A DNA stretch of 64,000 nucleotides from Aurantiacibacter aquimixticola (lineage in GTDB: Bacteria; Pseudomonadota; Alphaproteobacteria; Sphingomonadales; Sphingomonadaceae). Under the pieces are notes generated by a model that was not told the DNA's origin, did not search any database, and saw only the letters and a list, made by a program, of their open reading frames with translations. The stretch is from contig NZ_RAHX01000001.1 in NCBI RefSeq assembly GCF_003605475.1, positions 1,488,001-1,552,000 on the forward strand. The letters run 5' to 3'. Shown in pieces: positions 35,771-46,123 of the stretch. How positions within the stretch are numbered: the stretch's first letter is position 1; every line of letters begins with the position of its first letter. The position numbers were made by a program, and so were the translations under genes.

Positions 35771-36925
35771 ATGTCAGCAGACGCCATATCCAAGGTGCGC
35801 CCGTGGCGCATGATCGAACGCCGCCAGTCCCGCCAGATCATGGTCGGCGATGTGCCGGTCGGCGGCGATGCGCCGATCACCGTGCAGACGATGACCAACA
35901 CGCCCACGGAAGATGTTGGCGCCACGATCGATCAGATCCGCCGCTGCGAGGATGCGGGCGCGGATATCATCCGCGTCTCCTGTCCTACGGAGGAAGCAAC
36001 CGCGCATTTCGACCGGATCACGGGCGCGGCGAATATCCCGATCGTCGCGGACATCCATTTCCATTACAAGCGCGCGCTGGAAGCGGCGGACAAGGGCGCG
36101 GCCTGCCTGCGCATCAATCCCGGCAATATCGGCTCCTCCGATCGCGTGGCCGAGGTGGTTCGCGCGGCAAAGGCCAATGGCTGCGCGATCCGCATCGGCG
36201 TGAATGCCGGCAGCCTCGAGAAGGACTTGCTCGAAAAATATGGCGAGCCTTGCCCCGAAGCACTGATCGAAAGCGCGCTCGATCACATCAAGCTGCTGCA
36301 GGATCACGATTTTCACGAATACAAGGTGGCGGTGAAGGCGAGCGACGTTTTCCTCGCCGTCGCCGCCTATCATGGGCTTGCCGAGGCGGTCGACTGCCCG
36401 CTGCATCTCGGCATTACCGAAGCAGGCGGACTGATCGGCGGCACGGTGAAGTCGAGCATCGGAATCGGCAGCCTGCTATGGGCCGGGATCGGTGACACGA
36501 TCCGCGTCTCGCTTTCCGCAGAGCCTGAGCAGGAAGTGAAAGTCGGCTTCGAGATGCTCAAAGCGCTGGGCCTTCGCACGCGCGGCGTTCGCGTCGTTTC
36601 CTGCCCCAGCTGCTCGCGCCAGGGGTTCGACGTCATCCGCACGGTCGAAGCGCTCGAAGCGCGGCTCGAACATATCAAGACGCCGATGAGCCTTTCGGTT
36701 CTCGGTTGCGTCGTGAACGGCCCAGGCGAAGCGCGCGAAACCGATATCGGCCTTACCGGCGGCGGCAGCGGCAAGCACATGGTTTACCTCTCCGGCGTGA
36801 AGGACCACCATATCGAAAGCGACGACATGCTCGATCACATCGTCAAACTGGTCGAGGAAAAGGCCGCGCAGATCGAGGCCGGCAGCGCCACCGCTTTCGA
36901 CCCGCACGCGGAAGCGGCGGAGTGA
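35771..36925 (+). CDS. ispG: 4-hydroxy-3-methylbut-2-enyl diphosphate synthase
   Basis: About 384 residues. An MEP-pathway enzyme that reduces the cyclic diphosphate MEcPP to HMBPP using a [4Fe-4S] cluster. The TIM-barrel part has [11 protein letters not shown] and [10 protein letters not shown]. The cluster ligands are in [10 protein letters not shown] and [11 protein letters not shown]. In-frame ATGs at 35735 and 35747 are alternative starts; 35771 gives the usual length. A thioredoxin-like lipoprotein gene is coupled by GTGA. Confidence 0.96.
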   Translation: MSADAISKVRPWRMIERRQSRQIMVGDVPVGGDAPITVQTMTNTPTEDVGATIDQIRRCEDAGADIIRVSCPTEEATAHFDRITGAANIPIVADIHFHYKRALEAADKGAACLRINPGNIGSSDRVAEVVRAAKANGCAIRIGVNAGSLEKDLLEKYGEPCPEALIESALDHIKLLQDHDFHEYKVAVKASDVFLAVAAYHGLAEAVDCPLHLGITEAGGLIGGTVKSSIGIGSLLWAGIGDTIRVSLSAEPEQEVKVGFEMLKALGLRTRGVRVVSCPSCSRQGFDVIRTVEALEARLEHIKTPMSLSVLGCVVNGPGEARETDIGLTGGGSGKHMVYLSGVKDHHIESDDMLDHIVKLVEEKAAQIEAGSATAFDPHAEAAE

Positions 36926-37440
36926 AGCGGCTTGCCGTCTTGGCCACCGCCCTCGCGCTCACCGGCTGCACGACCGCGCATCACGACTATCCCGAGGCCA
37001 CACCCTATACCGAGAGCGCGAATGCCATGGCCGAGGTCGATGCGGCGCTGCTCCGGGCTACGGCGGCGGACAAGCGGGTTCTGCTGGTGATGGGTGCCGA
37101 CTGGTGTCACGATAGCCGTGCGCTGGCCGGGTGGCTGGAGACGCCGCGCCTCGCCGCGCTGGTGGAAAAGCATTACGAGCTGCTTTTCGTCAATGCGGGC
37201 ACGCCGCAAACCAGCGAAGGCAGCAATCTCGATATCGCCCGCCGTTTCGGCATTGCGGACCTGCCGGGAACGCCCAACGTCTTCGTGCTCACTCCGTCGG
37301 GCGCGCTTGTGAACACGGACACCGTCACCACCTGGCGCAATGCCGCCAGCCGCAGCGAGGACGCGATATACGCCGAGCTTGCGGAACTGGCGGTTAGGCC
37401 GGTCTACTCGCCGGTGCCTGGCGCGGAAATCGCCGAGTAG
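36922..37440 (+). CDS. thioredoxin-like lipoprotein with single active-site Cys
   Basis: 172 residues. The signal peptide ends in lipobox LALTGC, so it is a predicted periplasm-facing lipoprotein. The body is thioredoxin-like: [18 protein letters not shown] and later [11 protein letters not shown] with the cis-Pro. The CxxC is CHDS, so only one redox cysteine remains. It is translated from a GTG overlapping the ispG stop. The role is unknown; coupling to an iron-sulfur enzyme gene may be chance. Confidence 0.82.
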   Translation: MKRLAVLATALALTGCTTAHHDYPEATPYTESANAMAEVDAALLRATAADKRVLLVMGADWCHDSRALAGWLETPRLAALVEKHYELLFVNAGTPQTSEGSNLDIARRFGIADLPGTPNVFVLTPSGALVNTDTVTTWRNAASRSEDAIYAELAELAVRPVYSPVPGAEIAE

Positions 37441-37447
37441 GGCGGGC

Positions 37448-38389
37448 TTGCTCCACGTCGTTCACCACGTCGATTACATGGCACCTCCGCCCACGCGGGG
37501 CACCTTCAAGTTCGACAAGTACCAACTCGTCATGATGGCTCTGCGTGAAAGCGGGCTGCCGGTCACCGAGCATGCGCCCGAGGCCTGCCCGCGCGAGTGG
37601 CTGGAGGCGGTTCACTGTCCCGATTACGTGGAGGAGGTCTTCACCGCCAGCGTCCCGCGGGAAAAGGAGCGGCGTATCGGCTTTCCCGTGACGCCGCATA
37701 TCGCCCAGCGGGTTCGGCATACCAATGGCGGCACTTGGCTCGCCGCGCATCTCGCGATGCGATATGGCTACGCGGCCAACAGCGCGGCGGGCAGCCATCA
37801 CGCGCTGCACGACACCGGCGCGGGCTATTGCGTGTTTAACGACCTTGCCGTCACCGCCAACCGTCTGCTCGCACAGCGTGCAGCGAACCGCGTGCTGATC
37901 GTCGACTGCGATGTGCATCAAGGCGATGGCACGGCCAGCCTCACGGCGGGGCGCGACGATGTCTTCACGCTCTCGTTTCATGCCGAGAAGAATTTTCCGG
38001 TGCGTAAGGCGCGCTCCTCGCTCGACATCGATCTGGCGGACGGCACGGACGACGACGCCTATCTGCAGGCCCTCGCCGACCATTTGCCGTCCGTGATCGC
38101 GCAATTCCGGCCCGACATCGTTCTTTACCAGGCCGGGGTCGATCCGCATGCCAATGACAAGCTCGGCCGTCTCGCCTTGAGCGATGAAGGTCTGATCGCC
38201 CGCGATCGCTATGTGCTCGATCAGGCACGCCGAAGCGACCTGCCGCTCGCCAGTGCGCTTGGCGGTGGATACGGCGCCGACCAGAGAGAAGTGGCGGCGC
38301 GGCATGCCCGATCGATGCTCGCGATGGCTTTCCCCGAGATCGAGCCTGCGGCGCTCGTGGAGGCGACGGCCCTCTTTACCCGCGCTTAA
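37448..38389 (+). CDS. histone deacetylase family protein
   Basis: 313 residues, class II-like arginase/deacetylase fold. The His pair is in GSHHAL, zinc ligands are in [10 protein letters not shown] and AGVDPHAND, and the catalytic Tyr is in LGGGYG. Bacterial members deacetylate acetylpolyamines or other amides. The start is a TTG at 37448 (LHVVHHVDY), 8 nt after the previous stop, with GGCGGG just before; the longer frame overlaps the thioredoxin-like gene and is rejected. Confidence 0.88.
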   Translation: MLHVVHHVDYMAPPPTRGTFKFDKYQLVMMALRESGLPVTEHAPEACPREWLEAVHCPDYVEEVFTASVPREKERRIGFPVTPHIAQRVRHTNGGTWLAAHLAMRYGYAANSAAGSHHALHDTGAGYCVFNDLAVTANRLLAQRAANRVLIVDCDVHQGDGTASLTAGRDDVFTLSFHAEKNFPVRKARSSLDIDLADGTDDDAYLQALADHLPSVIAQFRPDIVLYQAGVDPHANDKLGRLALSDEGLIARDRYVLDQARRSDLPLASALGGGYGADQREVAARHARSMLAMAFPEIEPAALVEATALFTRA

Positions 38390-38412
38390 AGCCTCCACGT
38401 TAGGTTGCAGAC

Positions 38413-38958
38413 ATGGACATGCGCATTGCCCTGGCTGGCGTAATGATGACGGGCGGCCTGCTGGGCATCACCCTGCCCGTGATAGCGCCTGTCGAATCCA
38501 CAGACACAGCCGATGCCGAAGGCCTTGAGCCCGCCACCGAAACGCTCTCCATGCTCTCCGACGCGCCGGGGGGCGGCTGGTCCGACGACGTGCGCCTCGA
38601 CCGTGCAGCGGACGGGCACTTCTATGCCAATGTCACTGTCGAGGGTGTGCCGAGCAGAATGCTCGTCGATACCGGAGCCAGCGTGATTGCGCTGACTGGC
38701 GACGATGCCGCGGCGATGGGCCTCTTCTGGGATCCGAACACCGTCGCTCCCGTCGCCCAGGGCGCAAGCGGGCCTGTCTATGGTGCGCGCACCAGATTAT
38801 CCCACGTGCGGCTCGGAAGCTTCGAGGCGCGCAATGTCGATGCGATGATCATCCCCGAAGGCCTGGCTATATCTTTGCTCGGCCAATCCTTCCTATCGAC
38901 GATCGGCAATGTGCAGATCGCCGACGATACCATGGTCCTGAACAGTAGCCCGCAATGA
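38413..38958 (+). CDS. retropepsin-like aspartic protease (TIGR02281 family)
   Basis: 181 residues. An N-terminal hydrophobic segment (about 5-25) leads to a linker and a clan AA aspartic protease domain. The active-site motif is VDTGASVIALT, with LLGQSFLSTI near the end. It is probably periplasmic or membrane-anchored and active as a dimer, like other single-motif members. It overlaps the following gene by ATGA. Confidence 0.88.
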   Translation: MDMRIALAGVMMTGGLLGITLPVIAPVESTDTADAEGLEPATETLSMLSDAPGGGWSDDVRLDRAADGHFYANVTVEGVPSRMLVDTGASVIALTGDDAAAMGLFWDPNTVAPVAQGASGPVYGARTRLSHVRLGSFEARNVDAMIIPEGLAISLLGQSFLSTIGNVQIADDTMVLNSSPQ

Positions 38959-39884
38959 ACATGGCTTCGCTTCTCCCGCGCCGATGGCGCAGCAAACGCG
39001 AAGCGACGCGCCATGCGGAGGCCATTCGCGGGATCCTAGATACACCGCCCATCGCGCCTGCATCGGATGGCCTGGTGCTGTTTTCGATGATCGGCACGGC
39101 GGTGCTGCTGCCATATCTCGTGGCGGTGAAGAGCCTGTGGCGCGAATTGGGCCGGGGCCGCGTCGCGATCCTCGACGACGGCACCCTCACTGCGCAAGAC
39201 CGGGCGATCCTCGCCCACCACTGCGGCGATCCGCAACTAGCGCGACTGGACATGGTGGAGCTTGGCGGCTTCCCCGCGGGCGGCACCTGGGAGCGGCTGC
39301 TGACGATTCTCGACGCGCGCGCTGGCGAGTACCGCATCCAGCTCGATAGCGACACGGTGACCCTCGGCCCGGTGCCGGAAATTGCCGACGCCATTTCCCG
39401 CAACCGCAGTTTCTTGTTTCTCGGCGGCGCGGATGCCGAGGTCGGCCCGCTTCCGCTGGCCGAATTTCGCCGCCGCTTCTATCCGGATGGCCCGAGGGAG
39501 GGCCATGTGCAGACGCGCATTGAGTCCCGGGTGGACACGGTCGATGCAGCGCGTGGATGGAAATATGCGCGCGGTTGTTCCGGCTTTGCAGGTTTTGCCG
39601 CGATGGGCGAAGGACGTCCCTTGGCCGCAGCGTTCTTGTCAGAAATAAAACGCATGATCGGCGAAGACGACGTGACGATCTGGGGCACGGAGCAGGTCAC
39701 GTCCAACTTCCTGCTTTCCAATGAGCCGGAGCCGGTCGTGCTGCCCTATGGGCGCTATCTCAATTACTGGAACGAGCCGTGGGACGACGATGCGGCGTTC
39801 GTCCATTTCGTTGGCACGCATCGCCACGACAATGGTGCCTACGAAACGGCGAGCCTTGCCGCGATCGACCGGTTGAAAAGCTGA
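38955..39884 (+). CDS. GT-A-like protein of unknown function
   Basis: 309 residues, not assigned to a known family. It has the look of a nucleotide-diphosphosugar transferase: an early FSMIGTAVLLPYLVAVKSLW segment, DDGTL, a DxD-type motif in QLDSDTVT, and a C-terminal WGTEQVTSNFLL then YLNYWNEPW. No signal peptide is seen. It is coupled by ATGA to the aspartic protease gene. A glycosyltransferase role is a structural guess only. Confidence 0.6.
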   Translation: MNMASLLPRRWRSKREATRHAEAIRGILDTPPIAPASDGLVLFSMIGTAVLLPYLVAVKSLWRELGRGRVAILDDGTLTAQDRAILAHHCGDPQLARLDMVELGGFPAGGTWERLLTILDARAGEYRIQLDSDTVTLGPVPEIADAISRNRSFLFLGGADAEVGPLPLAEFRRRFYPDGPREGHVQTRIESRVDTVDAARGWKYARGCSGFAGFAAMGEGRPLAAAFLSEIKRMIGEDDVTIWGTEQVTSNFLLSNEPEPVVLPYGRYLNYWNEPWDDDAAFVHFVGTHRHDNGAYETASLAAIDRLKS

Positions 39885-39937
39885 TTTCGCCGAAATCGTA
39901 TGGACAATGTTCAGCCAGTGCCTGCAATACTAAGCAG

Positions 39938-40702
39938 ATGAACCGTCGCCAGCTTCTCACCTCGTCTCTCGCTGCCGGAGCCGTTCTTGCCGCGCCAACG
40001 CGCGTTTTCGCGCAGGCTGGACCGAGGCCGCAGGCACGCCGACTGCTAGAAGTGGCCGCACGCGAAGTGGAGCGCAATTCGGCAAGCCTGTGGCGGCGCA
40101 ATATCGTCGGCATCTCGGATTTCGGTTTGCACTCCAGCCTGCCGCGTTTTCACATCGTCGATCTCGACAATGCCCGCGTGGACAGCCTTCTCGTCTCCCA
40201 TGGCAGCGGCTCCGATCCGGAGCATGACGGGTGGCTGAACGGTTTTTCGAACATGCAAAGCAGTTGGGCGACGAGCAAAGGCGCCTATCTGACATGGGAG
40301 TGGTACATCGGCCGGTTCGGCCGTTCGGTCCGCCTGAGCGGGCTCGATCCCACCAACTCCAACGCGTTCGATCGCGCCATCGTAATGCATCCGGCCGATT
40401 ATTCGACGCCTGAACATGTCGCGCGCTGGGGTCGCCTTGGCCGTTCCAATGGCTGCTTTGCCCTGGGGCCGGAGCCGTTTCGCCAGGCGCTCGCGCGGCT
40501 TTCCGGCGGCTGCCTGCTTTACGCCGACACTCTCGGCATCGGTCCCTCGGGAGAGGACGTCGCGCGTCCGCTGCAGGACAGCGTCGATTTCGAAGCGAAC
40601 GTGGCGCGCAACACGCAGCGAAACCAGCGCGCGCAGGATACCGACGCGGGCGAGCTGGCACGAATTTACGCTGACGCCAATCCTACCCTGACAACCGAGT
40701 GA
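39938..40702 (+). CDS. L,D-transpeptidase catalytic-domain protein
   Basis: 254 residues with a cleavable signal peptide (MNRRQLLTSS to VFAQA, two Arg near the start). The catalytic part matches the murein L,D-transpeptidase family: HGSGSDPEHDG, AIVMHPADY with the His, and the nucleophile in GRSNGCFAL. It forms or trims 3-3 peptidoglycan cross-links in the periplasm. It is convergent with a second L,D-transpeptidase of a different subfamily. Confidence 0.88.
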   Translation: MNRRQLLTSSLAAGAVLAAPTRVFAQAGPRPQARRLLEVAAREVERNSASLWRRNIVGISDFGLHSSLPRFHIVDLDNARVDSLLVSHGSGSDPEHDGWLNGFSNMQSSWATSKGAYLTWEWYIGRFGRSVRLSGLDPTNSNAFDRAIVMHPADYSTPEHVARWGRLGRSNGCFALGPEPFRQALARLSGGCLLYADTLGIGPSGEDVARPLQDSVDFEANVARNTQRNQRAQDTDAGELARIYADANPTLTTE

Positions 40703-40710
40703 GCCTCAGC

Positions 40711-42093
40711 TCAACCGACGACAGTCCGCGCGTCCTCGACGATCTCGATGACTTCCTCGTCGGTCTCGCGGGCGCGATTGTCCTGACGCGGCGCATCTAG
40801 TGCCGCGAGCACCGGCGCGTCGCGGCCATAAATGTCCTCGAAGCTACGCAGCTTTCCGTCGATATCGACGCCCATGGTGAAATAGGTGATGTAAACCGGC
40901 ATGGTCCGTTCCACGGGGACACGGGTATATTCGCCGCTGGTCGAGATTTCGACAGCCTCGTCCCGCGTCGCACCCTGGCCGAGAATAGCCACCGTCATCG
41001 CGAGTTCGAGAGCGCGCTCCACACGAATGCAGCCGTGGCTGCGCGCACGATTGTCGCTGCCGAACAGGTTGCGCGCAGGCGTATCGTGTAGGAAGATCGC
41101 ATGCTCGTTCGGCATGTCGAGCTTCATCCGGCCCAGCGAATTGCCGGGGCCAGGCTGCTGCACCACCGTCACCCAATTGTTTGCGCCGCGCGTGGCGGTG
41201 TAGCCATTGGCGCGCGCCCAACGCGGATTGTTCAGCACGCGATTGCCCAGCCCCTCGCCGCGAACGATACTTTGCGGTACCGTCCAAGTCGGGTTGAAGA
41301 CAACGCCTTCCACGGTTTCGGCAAGCTGTGGGGTCGCCGTGCGGCCTGGCGCGCCGACTATGGTGCGATAGGTGCGGATAATCTGGTCGTTCACCGTCAG
41401 GCGCAGCTGATATTCCGGCACATTGGTGATCAGATACTGATTGCCCAGATCGCGCGCCAGCCAGCGCCAACGGTCCATGTTGGCGCGGATCATCTGGCGG
41501 CGCGCCGCTTCGCTCTCGGGCGTTTCGGCCAAAGCTGAGCGCAGCGCGGCATAGTCTGGATGCGTCGGGTTGAGAGACGCGAGCGTTCCGGCAATGTCGC
41601 CGCTCGCCAGCGCGTCCGCCATTACCGCGGCAGTTGGCAAAAGGTCGGGATCGGGATCGACGACGAACCACTGGCGGCGCGCATCCATCGGAGTGCGGCC
41701 ATCGCGGAGATCCTCGACCAGCCAGGAAAACACTCCGCTGGCGCGGACGCTCAACGCTTCGCTCGAGCCATTGGCGATGTCGGCGCGTAGCAGGTCCGGA
41801 CGATAATCGGCGGGGTTGAGACCCTCGGCATCGATCGCTTCGACCGCGGCAAGCAGCGCCTCGGCATTGGCGATAGACCAGTCCTGAACGCGTGGCTCGC
41901 GCGGGTCTGCCTGCACGACTTCCTGCGCCACCGACGCTGCGGACATGTCCTGTGTCGCCGGTGCAGGATCGTTCTGGAGCACATCTTGCGCAAACAAGGT
42001 CTGCGCCGCACCCGGTGCCGTGAGAGCCAAGGTCGCTGAAATCGCGCCGAAAAGTCCGCCGAAGCGCATGAATTTGAAAGTCCTGTTAACCAT
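40711..42093 (-). CDS. YcbB-like L,D-transpeptidase
   Basis: 460 residues. An N-terminal signal peptide (ending near APGAAQ) is followed by a peptidoglycan-binding-like scaffold (about 60-230) and a YkuD catalytic domain: FNPTWTVPQSIV, AIFLHDTPARNLF and the nucleophile motif RSHGCIRVE. The domain order resembles E. coli YcbB (LdtD). The ATG at 42093 is preferred; MRFGG at 42069 is possible. It is divergent from the EamA gene. Confidence 0.9.
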   Translation of the reverse strand: MVNRTFKFMRFGGLFGAISATLALTAPGAAQTLFAQDVLQNDPAPATQDMSAASVAQEVVQADPREPRVQDWSIANAEALLAAVEAIDAEGLNPADYRPDLLRADIANGSSEALSVRASGVFSWLVEDLRDGRTPMDARRQWFVVDPDPDLLPTAAVMADALASGDIAGTLASLNPTHPDYAALRSALAETPESEAARRQMIRANMDRWRWLARDLGNQYLITNVPEYQLRLTVNDQIIRTYRTIVGAPGRTATPQLAETVEGVVFNPTWTVPQSIVRGEGLGNRVLNNPRWARANGYTATRGANNWVTVVQQPGPGNSLGRMKLDMPNEHAIFLHDTPARNLFGSDNRARSHGCIRVERALELAMTVAILGQGATRDEAVEISTSGEYTRVPVERTMPVYITYFTMGVDIDGKLRSFEDIYGRDAPVLAALDAPRQDNRARETDEEVIEIVEDARTVVG

Positions 42094-42212
42094 AGTTCCG
42101 ACGGTATATCCGCTTTGTTGCCCTTCTATCAAGCAAACGCGCTTTCGCGGGCCTGAACCACGCGGCTTCGGCGCGTGACGGGCTGCCTGCCGCAAGATAA
42201 GGCGGGCCTCTG

Positions 42213-43109
42213 ATGAGCCCGTCGCAACGCCTTCTTCTCCCTTTCGTCGCCGCACTGGCAGGCGTAGCGCTGCTGTCGTTGATGGATGCGCTGATGAAGA
42301 GCGCTTCGCTCGCTGCGGGGGTCTACACCGCTTCCCTGCTGCGATCTCTTCTCGCCGCGATGCTGGTCGCACCGGTCTGGCTCGGAAGCGGCTTTACCTG
42401 GCCGCGCGGCACGGTGATGCGCCTGCATATCGAGCGCGGTGTGGTGTCAGCACTGATGGCGCTCACCTTCTTTTACGCCTTGACGAAGCTGCCTATAGCA
42501 GAAGCGATCGCGATCAGCTTCGTCGCGCCATTGCTCGCGCTCTATCTGGCAAATATCCTGCTGGGCGAGCGGATCGGGCGAACAGCGATCTGGGCATCAT
42601 TGCTTGGCTTTGCTGGCACGCTCGTGATCGTCGGCAACAGGCTGGGCCGCACCGATTTCGATGAAGAAGTGGCGTGGGGCTTGGCATCGCTCTTTGTCTC
42701 CGCGCTTCTTTATGCATACAATTTTGTGGTGATCCGCCGCCAGTCTCAGGTCGCCGGGCCGCTGGAGGTTGCGACCTTCCATGCCGGTGTCGGCGGTCTC
42801 GTCCAACTGCTCGCCGCGCCTTTCTTCTTCGCGCTTCCTGGCATGGAAGCATTGCGGGAGATCGGCTTTGCCGCTGTGTTGACTGTTGCCGCATCGCTGT
42901 TGATCGCGTGGTCCTACGCCCGCGCCGAGGCGCAGGTTCTCGTCCCGCTCGAATACACAGGATTTCTATGGGCGGCGCTTTTCGGGTGGCTGTTCTTCAG
43001 GGAGCCTGTGACCGTGCCTACATTGATCGGCGTCGTGCTTATCGTGATCGCCTGCTGGGTCGCAGTGCCTAGGGCTCGTACCGAGCAGACACTGGAGGCG
43101 ACCGACTAG
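42213..43109 (+). CDS. EamA/DMT family transporter
   Basis: 298 residues with about ten transmembrane helices in two EamA repeats, each beginning with an SLMDALMKSASL- or SYARAEAQVLVPLEY-type segment. These are typical drug/metabolite exporters of the DMT superfamily. The cargo is unknown. The stop overlaps the convergent 58-aa gene by a few bases. Confidence 0.9.
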   Translation: MSPSQRLLLPFVAALAGVALLSLMDALMKSASLAAGVYTASLLRSLLAAMLVAPVWLGSGFTWPRGTVMRLHIERGVVSALMALTFFYALTKLPIAEAIAISFVAPLLALYLANILLGERIGRTAIWASLLGFAGTLVIVGNRLGRTDFDEEVAWGLASLFVSALLYAYNFVVIRRQSQVAGPLEVATFHAGVGGLVQLLAAPFFFALPGMEALREIGFAAVLTVAASLLIAWSYARAEAQVLVPLEYTGFLWAALFGWLFFREPVTVPTLIGVVLIVIACWVAVPRARTEQTLEATD

Positions 43110-43282
43110 CCGGCAGGCTGGTCGCCAGTCACCGTTTCAGTTTCCGGCTCGTCCTCGAACCAGTCGCTATCCTGCCAGACCGAACCGATGGCGGCGCCGA
43201 GAAAAGCGGACAGCACGAGCGCCGCAAGCATTGCGACCACACCTAGAGGAGCCTTGCGACGGGTAGGATTTCCGAAAGCCAT
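43106..43282 (-). CDS. small single-pass membrane protein (58 aa)
   Basis: A short open frame: basic head (NPTRRK), one helix of about 22 hydrophobic residues (VVAMLAALVLSAFLGAAIG), then an acidic tail (WFEDEPETET). The charge pattern suggests Nin/Cout insertion. It has a sensible ATG start and ends 4 bp inside the convergent EamA gene. A canonical EcfG promoter lies 27 bp away but points the other way. Real but unknown; homologues would decide. Confidence 0.6.
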   Translation of the reverse strand: MAFGNPTRRKAPLGVVAMLAALVLSAFLGAAIGSVWQDSDWFEDEPETETVTGDQPAG

Positions 43283-43308
43283 GTCCGCATTCTAGCAGCT
43301 TCGCGCGC

Positions 43309-43334
43309 GGAACAAAGCCTTCCACGCGCCCGTT
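43309..43334 (+). promoter_or_regulatory. EcfG-dependent promoter upstream of acnA
   Basis: GGAAC at 43309-43313, a 17-nt spacer and CGTT at 43331-43334 match the EcfG consensus exactly. It points to acnA, 117 bp from its start. By eye this exact pattern was seen only here and before nepR in the window. Confidence 0.65.
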
Positions 43335-43450
43335 CTTTCGCCACATACTTGACGCGGCACTGCCAAACGCGCAGGTCGCGCCCAGAAACGGCGGGCCCCG
43401 GCGACCCGGGCCGCCTATCCCGCAACGCTTTGACAGGAACGTAAAGCACC

Positions 43451-46123
43451 ATGACCCAGGTCGGCGCAAACTCGCTCGGAACCCGCAAGACCCTCGATGT
43501 GAACGGCAAGACCTATGCCTATTACTCACTCAAGGCCGCCAGCGAGAAATTCGGGGATGTTGCGCGCCTGCCGCACTCGATGAAAGTGCTGCTCGAGAAC
43601 ATGCTGCGTTTCGAGGATGAAGGCTTCACGGTGGGCGAAAGCCACGTGAAAGCCATCGTCGACTGGCAGAACGATCCCAAGACCGGCAACGAGATCCAGT
43701 ACCGCCCGGCGCGCGTGCTGTTGCAGGATTTCACCGGCGTACCTTGCGTGGTCGACTTGGCCGCGATGCGCGATGCGATCGGCAAGCTCGGCGGCGACAC
43801 CGCGAAGATCAATCCGCAGGTGCCGGTCAACCTCGTGATCGATCATTCCGTCATGGTCGACGAATTCGGCCATCCGCAGGCCATGGAAATGAACATGGAC
43901 CTCGAATACCAGCGCAATGCGGAGCGTTACGACTTCCTGAAGTGGGGTGCGAAGAGCCTCGAGAATTTCTCCGCCGTGCCTCCTGGCACAGGCATCTGCC
44001 ATCAGGTGAACCTCGAACATATCGGCAAGTGCGTGTGGTCGTCCGAAGATCAGAATGGCGAGCTCGTCGCCTATCCCGACACCTGTGTCGGCACGGACAG
44101 CCACACTACGATGATCAACGGCCTCGGCGTGCTGGGATGGGGCGTTGGCGGGATCGAGGCGGAGGCCGCCATGCTCGGCCAACCGATCTCGATGCTGATT
44201 CCTGAAGTCGCAGGCTTCCGCCTCGACGGCAAGCTGGCCGAAGGCGTGACCGCGACGGACTTGGTCCTGACCTGCGTGCAGATGCTGCGCGAGCATGGCG
44301 TGGTAGGTCGCTTCGTCGAATTCTACGGACCGGGCGTCGCCAATCTTTCGCTCGCCGACCGTGCGACGATCGCCAATATGGCCCCCGAATACGGCGCAAC
44401 CTGCGGCTTCTTCGGCATCGACGACAAGACGTTGGATTACATGCGTCTGACCGGCCGTGACGAAGACACCATCGCACTGGTCGAAGCCTACGCCAAGGAT
44501 CAGGGCATGTGGTTCACGCCCGACGCGGAACCGATTTTCTCCAGCACGCTCCAGCTCGATATGGCTTCTGTCGTGCCCAGCCTTGCGGGGCCGAAGCGCC
44601 CGCAGGACAAGGTTGCGCTTCCCGAAGTGGACGAGCTGTTCAACTACGATCTCAAATCGGTCTATGGCAAGGATGCGCCCGAGCGAGTCGATGTCGATGG
44701 CAAGGACCACGATGTGGGCGATGGCGACGTCGTGATCGCCGCCATCACGAGCTGCACCAACACCTCCAACCCCGACGTACTTATCGCCGCAGGTCTCGTC
44801 GCCAGGAAGGCGCGCGAAAAGGGCCTCGCGCCCAAGCCGTGGGTGAAGACCAGCCTTGCGCCCGGATCGCAGGTGGTAACCGACTACCTTGTGAAATCCG
44901 GTCTGCAGGAAGATCTGGACGCCATCGGCTTCGACCTGGTCGGCTATGGCTGCACGACCTGCATCGGCAATTCCGGCCCGCTCGCCCCGCCGATCAGCAA
45001 AGCGATCAACGAGAACGATCTCGTCGCCGCGTCGGTGCTGTCGGGCAATCGCAATTTCGAAGGTCGCGTATCGCCCGATGTGCGCGCCAACTTCCTCGCC
45101 AGTCCGCCGCTCGTGGTCGCCTACGCTTTGAAGGGCACGGTCACTCAGGACATCACGGACACGCCCATTGGGCAGGACCAGCGAGGCGATGACGTCATGC
45201 TCGCCGATTTGTGGCCCAGCAATCAGGAGATTGCCGACCACCGCGCGGCCAATATCGACCGCGACATGTTCGTTTCGCGTTATGCCGACGTCTACAAGGG
45301 CGACGAGCACTGGCAGGCGATCAATGTCGAAGCGTCGGACACTTATAATTGGAACCCGTCGAGCACCTATATCGCAAACCCGCCCTATTTCGACGGCATG
45401 GGAATGGAGCCCGAGCCGATTGCCGATATCGTCGGCGCCAAACCGCTAGCCGTGCTGGGCGATAGCGTCACGACCGATCACATCAGCCCCGCCGGCTCGA
45501 TCAAGGAAGACAGCCCGGCGGGCGAGTATCTGATCGAGCATCAGGTGCCGAAGAAGGAGTTCAACTCCTACGGCTCGCGCCGTGGCAATCACGAAGTGAT
45601 GATGCGCGGCACCTTCGCCAATATTCGCATCCGCAACGAAATGGTGCCCGGCGTGGAGGGTGGCTTTACCACCTATGATGGCGAACAGATGCCGATCTAC
45701 GACGCCGCCATGAAGCATCAGGCGGACGGTACGCCGCTCGTCGTGATCGGGGGCAAGGAATACGGCACAGGTTCCAGCCGGGACTGGGCGGCCAAGGGCA
45801 CCATCCTGCTGGGCGTGCGCGCCGTGATCGTCGAAAGTTATGAACGCATTCACCGCTCCAACCTTATAGGCATGGGCGTGCTACCCTTGCAGTTCAAGGA
45901 CGGCGAAGGCCGCGAGAGCCTCGGCCTCGGCGGAGACGACACCTTCACGATCAAGGGCCTCGACTCGCTCACGCCGGGTCAGGATGTCGAAGTCGAAGTC
46001 ACGCACGGCGACGGCTCTACTGCGAGCTTCATTGCGAAGTGCCGCATCGATACCGCGAATGAAATGGAATATTACCGCAATGGCGGCATCCTCCATTACG
46101 TGTTGCGCAAACTCGCCGCATGA
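43451..46123 (+). CDS. acnA: aconitate hydratase A
   Basis: 890 residues, the usual length for monomeric AcnA. It isomerises citrate and isocitrate in the TCA cycle. The [4Fe-4S] ligands lie in [11 protein letters not shown] and [12 protein letters not shown]; further motifs are [20 protein letters not shown] and [17 protein letters not shown]. An exact EcfG promoter upstream suggests stress induction. The rhodanese lipoprotein gene is coupled through ATGA. Confidence 0.98.
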   Translation: MTQVGANSLGTRKTLDVNGKTYAYYSLKAASEKFGDVARLPHSMKVLLENMLRFEDEGFTVGESHVKAIVDWQNDPKTGNEIQYRPARVLLQDFTGVPCVVDLAAMRDAIGKLGGDTAKINPQVPVNLVIDHSVMVDEFGHPQAMEMNMDLEYQRNAERYDFLKWGAKSLENFSAVPPGTGICHQVNLEHIGKCVWSSEDQNGELVAYPDTCVGTDSHTTMINGLGVLGWGVGGIEAEAAMLGQPISMLIPEVAGFRLDGKLAEGVTATDLVLTCVQMLREHGVVGRFVEFYGPGVANLSLADRATIANMAPEYGATCGFFGIDDKTLDYMRLTGRDEDTIALVEAYAKDQGMWFTPDAEPIFSSTLQLDMASVVPSLAGPKRPQDKVALPEVDELFNYDLKSVYGKDAPERVDVDGKDHDVGDGDVVIAAITSCTNTSNPDVLIAAGLVARKAREKGLAPKPWVKTSLAPGSQVVTDYLVKSGLQEDLDAIGFDLVGYGCTTCIGNSGPLAPPISKAINENDLVAASVLSGNRNFEGRVSPDVRANFLASPPLVVAYALKGTVTQDITDTPIGQDQRGDDVMLADLWPSNQEIADHRAANIDRDMFVSRYADVYKGDEHWQAINVEASDTYNWNPSSTYIANPPYFDGMGMEPEPIADIVGAKPLAVLGDSVTTDHISPAGSIKEDSPAGEYLIEHQVPKKEFNSYGSRRGNHEVMMRGTFANIRIRNEMVPGVEGGFTTYDGEQMPIYDAAMKHQADGTPLVVIGGKEYGTGSSRDWAAKGTILLGVRAVIVESYERIHRSNLIGMGVLPLQFKDGEGRESLGLGGDDTFTIKGLDSLTPGQDVEVEVTHGDGSTASFIAKCRIDTANEMEYYRNGGILHYVLRKLAA

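Noticed and set aside
43526..45310. 594-aa minus-strand frame opposite acnA
   Set aside because: Long antisense frames are expected in GC-rich coding DNA. The plus-strand AcnA motifs are unambiguous.
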